Source: CAVQGZ01 sp963712175
GTDB lineage: Bacteria > Actinomycetota > Actinomycetes > Jiangellales > Jiangellaceae
Direction of reading: 5' to 3'
Assembly: GCA_963712175.1 (NCBI GenBank)
Contig: CAVQGZ010000004.1
Coordinates: forward strand, 806,001-870,000
DNA: 64,000 nt
Below the pieces are notes generated by a model, which was given only the letters and a program-made list of their open reading frames with translations, was not told where the DNA came from and did no database searches. The position numbers and the translations under genes are program-made. Positions 61,589-64,000 of this stretch are shown in pieces. How positions within the stretch are numbered: position 1 is the first letter of the stretch; each line of letters opens with the position of its first letter.

Positions 61589-62797
61589 GTGCTGCGCTGG
61601 CTGACGGCAGGGGAGTCCCACGGACCCTCGCTGACCGCGATCCTGGAGGGTCTCCCGGCTGATGTCGCCGTGACCACCGACGACCTCGTGCGCGCCCTGG
61701 CCCGTCGTCGCCTCGGGCACGGTCGGGGTGCGCGCATGCGGTTCGAGCGCGACGAGGTCTCGCTGGTCGGCGGCGTGCGCCACGGTCGGACACTGGGCGG
61801 CCCGGTGGCGGTCAGCATCGCCAACAGCGAGTGGCCGAAGTGGCAGGTCGTCATGGCCGCCGACCCTGTCGACGAGGTGGAGCTGGACGGCCTGGCCCGC
61901 AACGCGCCGCTGACCCGCCCCCGACCCGGTCACGCCGACCTCGCGGGGATGCAGAAGTACGGACTCGACGATGCGCGCCCGGTGCTGGAACGGGCGAGCG
62001 CGCGGGAGACCGCGGCTCGGGTGGCTCTCGGGAGGATCGCCGCTGCCTTCCTCGAGCAGACCGTCGGCGCGCGCCTCGTTGCGCACACCGTCGAGATCGG
62101 TGGTGAGGCCGCCCCGGCGGCGTCGCGTCCGGGGCCGGACGACGTCGCCGCGTTGGACGCCGACCCGGTGCGGTGCTGGGACAGTGCGGCGAGCGCGGCC
62201 ATGGTCGCGGCCATCGACGAGTGCCGACGCGACGGGGACACGCTCGGCGGCGTCGTCGAGGTGCTGGCCTACGGGCTGCCGCCGGGCCTGGGTAGCCATG
62301 TGCACGGCGACCGACGCCTCGACGCGCGGCTGGCGGGCGCGGTGATGAGCATCCACGCCATCAAGGGTGTCGAGGTCGGTGACGGCTTCGAGCTCGCCCG
62401 GGCACGAGGCTCGCGGGCTCACGACGAGATGGAGCGCTCGTCGGTGCCGGCGCAGCCGGGCGCGCCGATGTCCGTCCGGCGGCGCACGGACAGGAGCGGC
62501 GGTACCGAGGGGGGGATGTCTACCGGTGAGCTGCTGCGCGTACGGGCAGCGATGAAGCCGATCAGCACCGTGCCGCGTGCCCTGGACACCGTCGACGTCG
62601 CAACCGGCGAGAGCGCCGTGGCGATCAACCAGCGCTCGGACGTCTGCGCCGTCCCCGCTGCCGGCGTTGTGGCCGAGGCGATGGTGGCGCTTGTGCTCGC
62701 CGACGCCGTGCTGGAGAAGTTCGGCGGCGACAACGTCGCCGAGACGGCCGACAACCATGCCCGCTACCTGGACGGGCTGCGGGTGCAGACCGGATGA
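61589..62797 (+). CDS. aroC: Chorismate synthase
   Basis: A 402-residue FMN-dependent enzyme making chorismate from EPSP. RWLTAGESHGPSLTAILEG at the N terminus, RRLGHGRGARMRFERDEV, RPGHADLAGMQKYG, ASARETAARVALG, and GGTEGGMSTGE late. GTG 61589 has AAAGGA ending 8 nt upstream and gives the normal start; the ATG at 61580 lies within that site. Chorismate feeds pabB at 16.3 kb. Confidence 0.96.
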   Translation: MLRWLTAGESHGPSLTAILEGLPADVAVTTDDLVRALARRRLGHGRGARMRFERDEVSLVGGVRHGRTLGGPVAVSIANSEWPKWQVVMAADPVDEVELDGLARNAPLTRPRPGHADLAGMQKYGLDDARPVLERASARETAARVALGRIAAAFLEQTVGARLVAHTVEIGGEAAPAASRPGPDDVAALDADPVRCWDSAASAAMVAAIDECRRDGDTLGGVVEVLAYGLPPGLGSHVHGDRRLDARLAGAVMSIHAIKGVEVGDGFELARARGSRAHDEMERSSVPAQPGAPMSVRRRTDRSGGTEGGMSTGELLRVRAAMKPISTVPRALDTVDVATGESAVAINQRSDVCAVPAAGVVAEAMVALVLADAVLEKFGGDNVAETADNHARYLDGLRVQTG

Positions 62798-63312
62798 GCG
62801 GCCCCCGGGTCGTTCTGGTCGGTCCTCCGGGCGCGGGCAAGACCTCGGTCGGACGCATCGTGGCCGGCGCTCTCGGGGTGTCCTTCCGCGACACCGACGA
62901 GGACGTGTCCCAGGCCTTCGGCAAGCCGATTCCCGACATCTTCGTCGACGATGGCGAGGCGGCCTTCCGCGACGCCGAGCATGTCGCCGTCGTGGCCGCC
63001 CTGGCCGGTCACGACGGCGTGCTCGCCCTTGGTGGAGGCGCTGTCCAGAACCCGGAGACCCGAGCCCTGCTCGCCGCACCAACCGTGGCGTTCCTCGACG
63101 TGTCGCTGTCAGCCGCGGTCGAGCGGGTCGGGCTGGCCCGCGACCGCCCCCTGCTGCTCGGCAGCCCGCGCTCGGTGCTCAAGCAGCTGATGGACAGGCG
63201 CCGGCCGATGTACGACGAGGTCGCGACGGTGACCGTCGACACGAGCGAGTGCACCGTGGACGAGGTGGCGCACGCCGTGCTCGCTGCTGTGCGCCAGGCC
63301 GAGCATGCTTGA
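62794..63312 (+). CDS. aroK: Shikimate kinase
   Basis: A 172-residue P-loop kinase that phosphorylates shikimate at the 3-OH. Walker A GPPGAGKTSVG (about 10-20), the shikimate-binding FRDTDEDV and FRDAEH, Walker B-like VLALGGGAV, and the lid ARDRPLLLG. ATGA overlap with aroC. Confidence 0.96.
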   Translation: MSGPRVVLVGPPGAGKTSVGRIVAGALGVSFRDTDEDVSQAFGKPIPDIFVDDGEAAFRDAEHVAVVAALAGHDGVLALGGGAVQNPETRALLAAPTVAFLDVSLSAAVERVGLARDRPLLLGSPRSVLKQLMDRRRPMYDEVATVTVDTSECTVDEVAHAVLAAVRQAEHA

Positions 63313-64000
63313 GTCCAGGTCAGTCCTCGTCGGCGGACCGGATCCGTACGAGGTGGTCATCGGTTCCGGTCTGGCAGGCATGCTGCCCGAGATGATCGGC
63401 GCTGCACCACGTCAGGTGGCCGTGGTTCATCCACGTGCACTGCGGGCCACGGGTGAGCGAGTGCGCGCCGACCTGTCGGCGGCCGGCTACGAGGCCCATG
63501 CGATCGAGGTGCCTGACGCCGAGGAGGCGAAGCGGGTGGCCGTCGCCGAGTTCGTCTGGTCGGTACTGGGCCGGTGTGGCTTCACCCGCTCCGACGTCGT
63601 CGTCGGCGTCGGCGGTGGTGCGGTGACCGACCTCGCCGGATTCGTTGCCGCCACATGGCTGCGAGGCGTGCGCCTGGTGCTCGTGCCGACCACGCTGCTG
63701 GGCATGGTCGACGCGGCAGTGGGGGGAAAGACCGCGGTCAACACGGCGGAAGGCAAGAACCTCGTCGGCGCTTTCCACCCCCCGAGCGGCGTGCTGTGCG
63801 ACATGGCGACTCTGCAGACCCTGCCTGCCACGGAGTACGTCACTGGGTTGGCCGAGGTCGTCAAGGCCGGCTTCATCGCCGACCCCGAGATCCTGCGGCT
63901 CATCGAGGACGACCCCCGGCGCGCCGCCTCGTTCGACCCCGACCTGACCCCGGAGCTCGTGGCGCGCGCCGTGCAGGTCAAGGCCGACGTCGTGGCTGCT
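63305..64000 (+). CDS. aroB: 3-Dehydroquinate synthase, N-terminal 232 residues
   Basis: The frame runs off the right edge. It starts at ATG 63305, overlapping the aroK stop by 8 bp. The NAD-binding VVGVGGGAVTDLAGFVAATWLRG, VPTTLLGMVDAAVGGKTAVN and GKNLVGAFHPP segments and the metal-ligand Glu in GLAEVVKAG are all present. AroB converts DAHP to 3-dehydroquinate, step two of the shikimate pathway. Confidence 0.95.
   Translation, partial: MLESRSVLVGGPDPYEVVIGSGLAGMLPEMIGAAPRQVAVVHPRALRATGERVRADLSAAGYEAHAIEVPDAEEAKRVAVAEFVWSVLGRCGFTRSDVVVGVGGGAVTDLAGFVAATWLRGVRLVLVPTTLLGMVDAAVGGKTAVNTAEGKNLVGAFHPPSGVLCDMATLQTLPATEYVTGLAEVVKAGFIADPEILRLIEDDPRRAASFDPDLTPELVARAVQVKADVVAA

Noticed and set aside
1..64000. 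CRISPR array, rRNA operon, riboswitch or antibiotic gene cluster
   Set aside because: No regularly spaced repeats, rRNA sequence, recognisable riboswitch aptamer or modular synthase genes were seen.

Overview
This is a GC-rich chromosomal segment from an actinomycete (Actinomycetia). The evidence is strong G/C third-position bias, many GTG starts, 4-bp stop/start overlaps (ATGA or GTGA), the phosphatidylinositol-mannoside genes thrS-HIT-pgsA-patA-pimA, and an SsgA/SsgB-family protein. The gene order from about 27 kb to the end broadly follows the mycobacterial blocks thrS...ruvCAB, yajC-sec-apt-rel, and hisS-aspS-...-alaS-ruvX-mltG-aroE-aroC-aroK-aroB. I cannot name the genus. Apart from the fragment at 23674-24177, no stretch of more than 300 bases lacks a gene.

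Region 1 (1-15.7 kb) is accessory and central metabolism: the end of a saccharopine-dehydrogenase-like gene, zapE, an alpha/beta-hydrolase-like protein, treX-treY-treZ (alpha-glucan to trehalose) behind an AidB-like acyl-CoA dehydrogenase, a patatin, aquaporin Z, a PlsY-like protein, and a PAS-domain protein overlapping glutaminase.

Region 2 (15.9-24.2 kb) is the unusual part. A unit of about 3.86 kb (tRNA-Val/Cys/Gly on the minus strand, pabB, pabC, a DsbA-like gene, an SsgA-like gene, a PGPGW membrane protein, tRNA-Val(CAC)) is present twice in tandem. The left half of the second copy (19803 to about 21830) is strongly diverged and full of single-base frameshifts. Its right half (to 23671) is almost identical to the first copy and intact. 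The units join exactly at the 3' end of tRNA-Val(CAC), and the abutting tRNA-Val(GAC) has lost its 3' acceptor strand. Past the second tRNA-Val lies a frameshifted DUF3631 fragment, typical of actinobacterial integrative elements, and then a CtpE-like P-type ATPase with one frameshift. Either an integration/duplication scar at a tRNA gene or an assembly chimera of two strains would explain this. Read-level data are needed to decide.

Region 3 (26.5-37.9 kb): META-domain lipoprotein, thrS, HIT hydrolase, an EF-G-like GTPase on the opposite strand, the PI/PIM membrane-lipid genes pgsA-patA-pimA, then pdxS-pdxT (PLP synthesis) and yebC.

Region 4 (37.9-48.3 kb): ruvC-ruvA-ruvB, yajC, a fused secDF, apt, bifunctional rel, and on the minus strand a membrane cyclophilin followed by a DUF349 protein. 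Region 5 (48.3-64 kb): MBL hydrolase, hisS, aspS, an MMPL transporter on the minus strand, rarA, alaS, ruvX, mltG, aroE (apparently starting at CTG), a prepilin peptidase, aroC, aroK and the start of aroB, packed with overlaps as one long operon.

I found no CRISPR array, rRNA, intact mobile element or clearly new multi-gene system. The mosaic duplication at tRNA-Val is the feature most worth following up.
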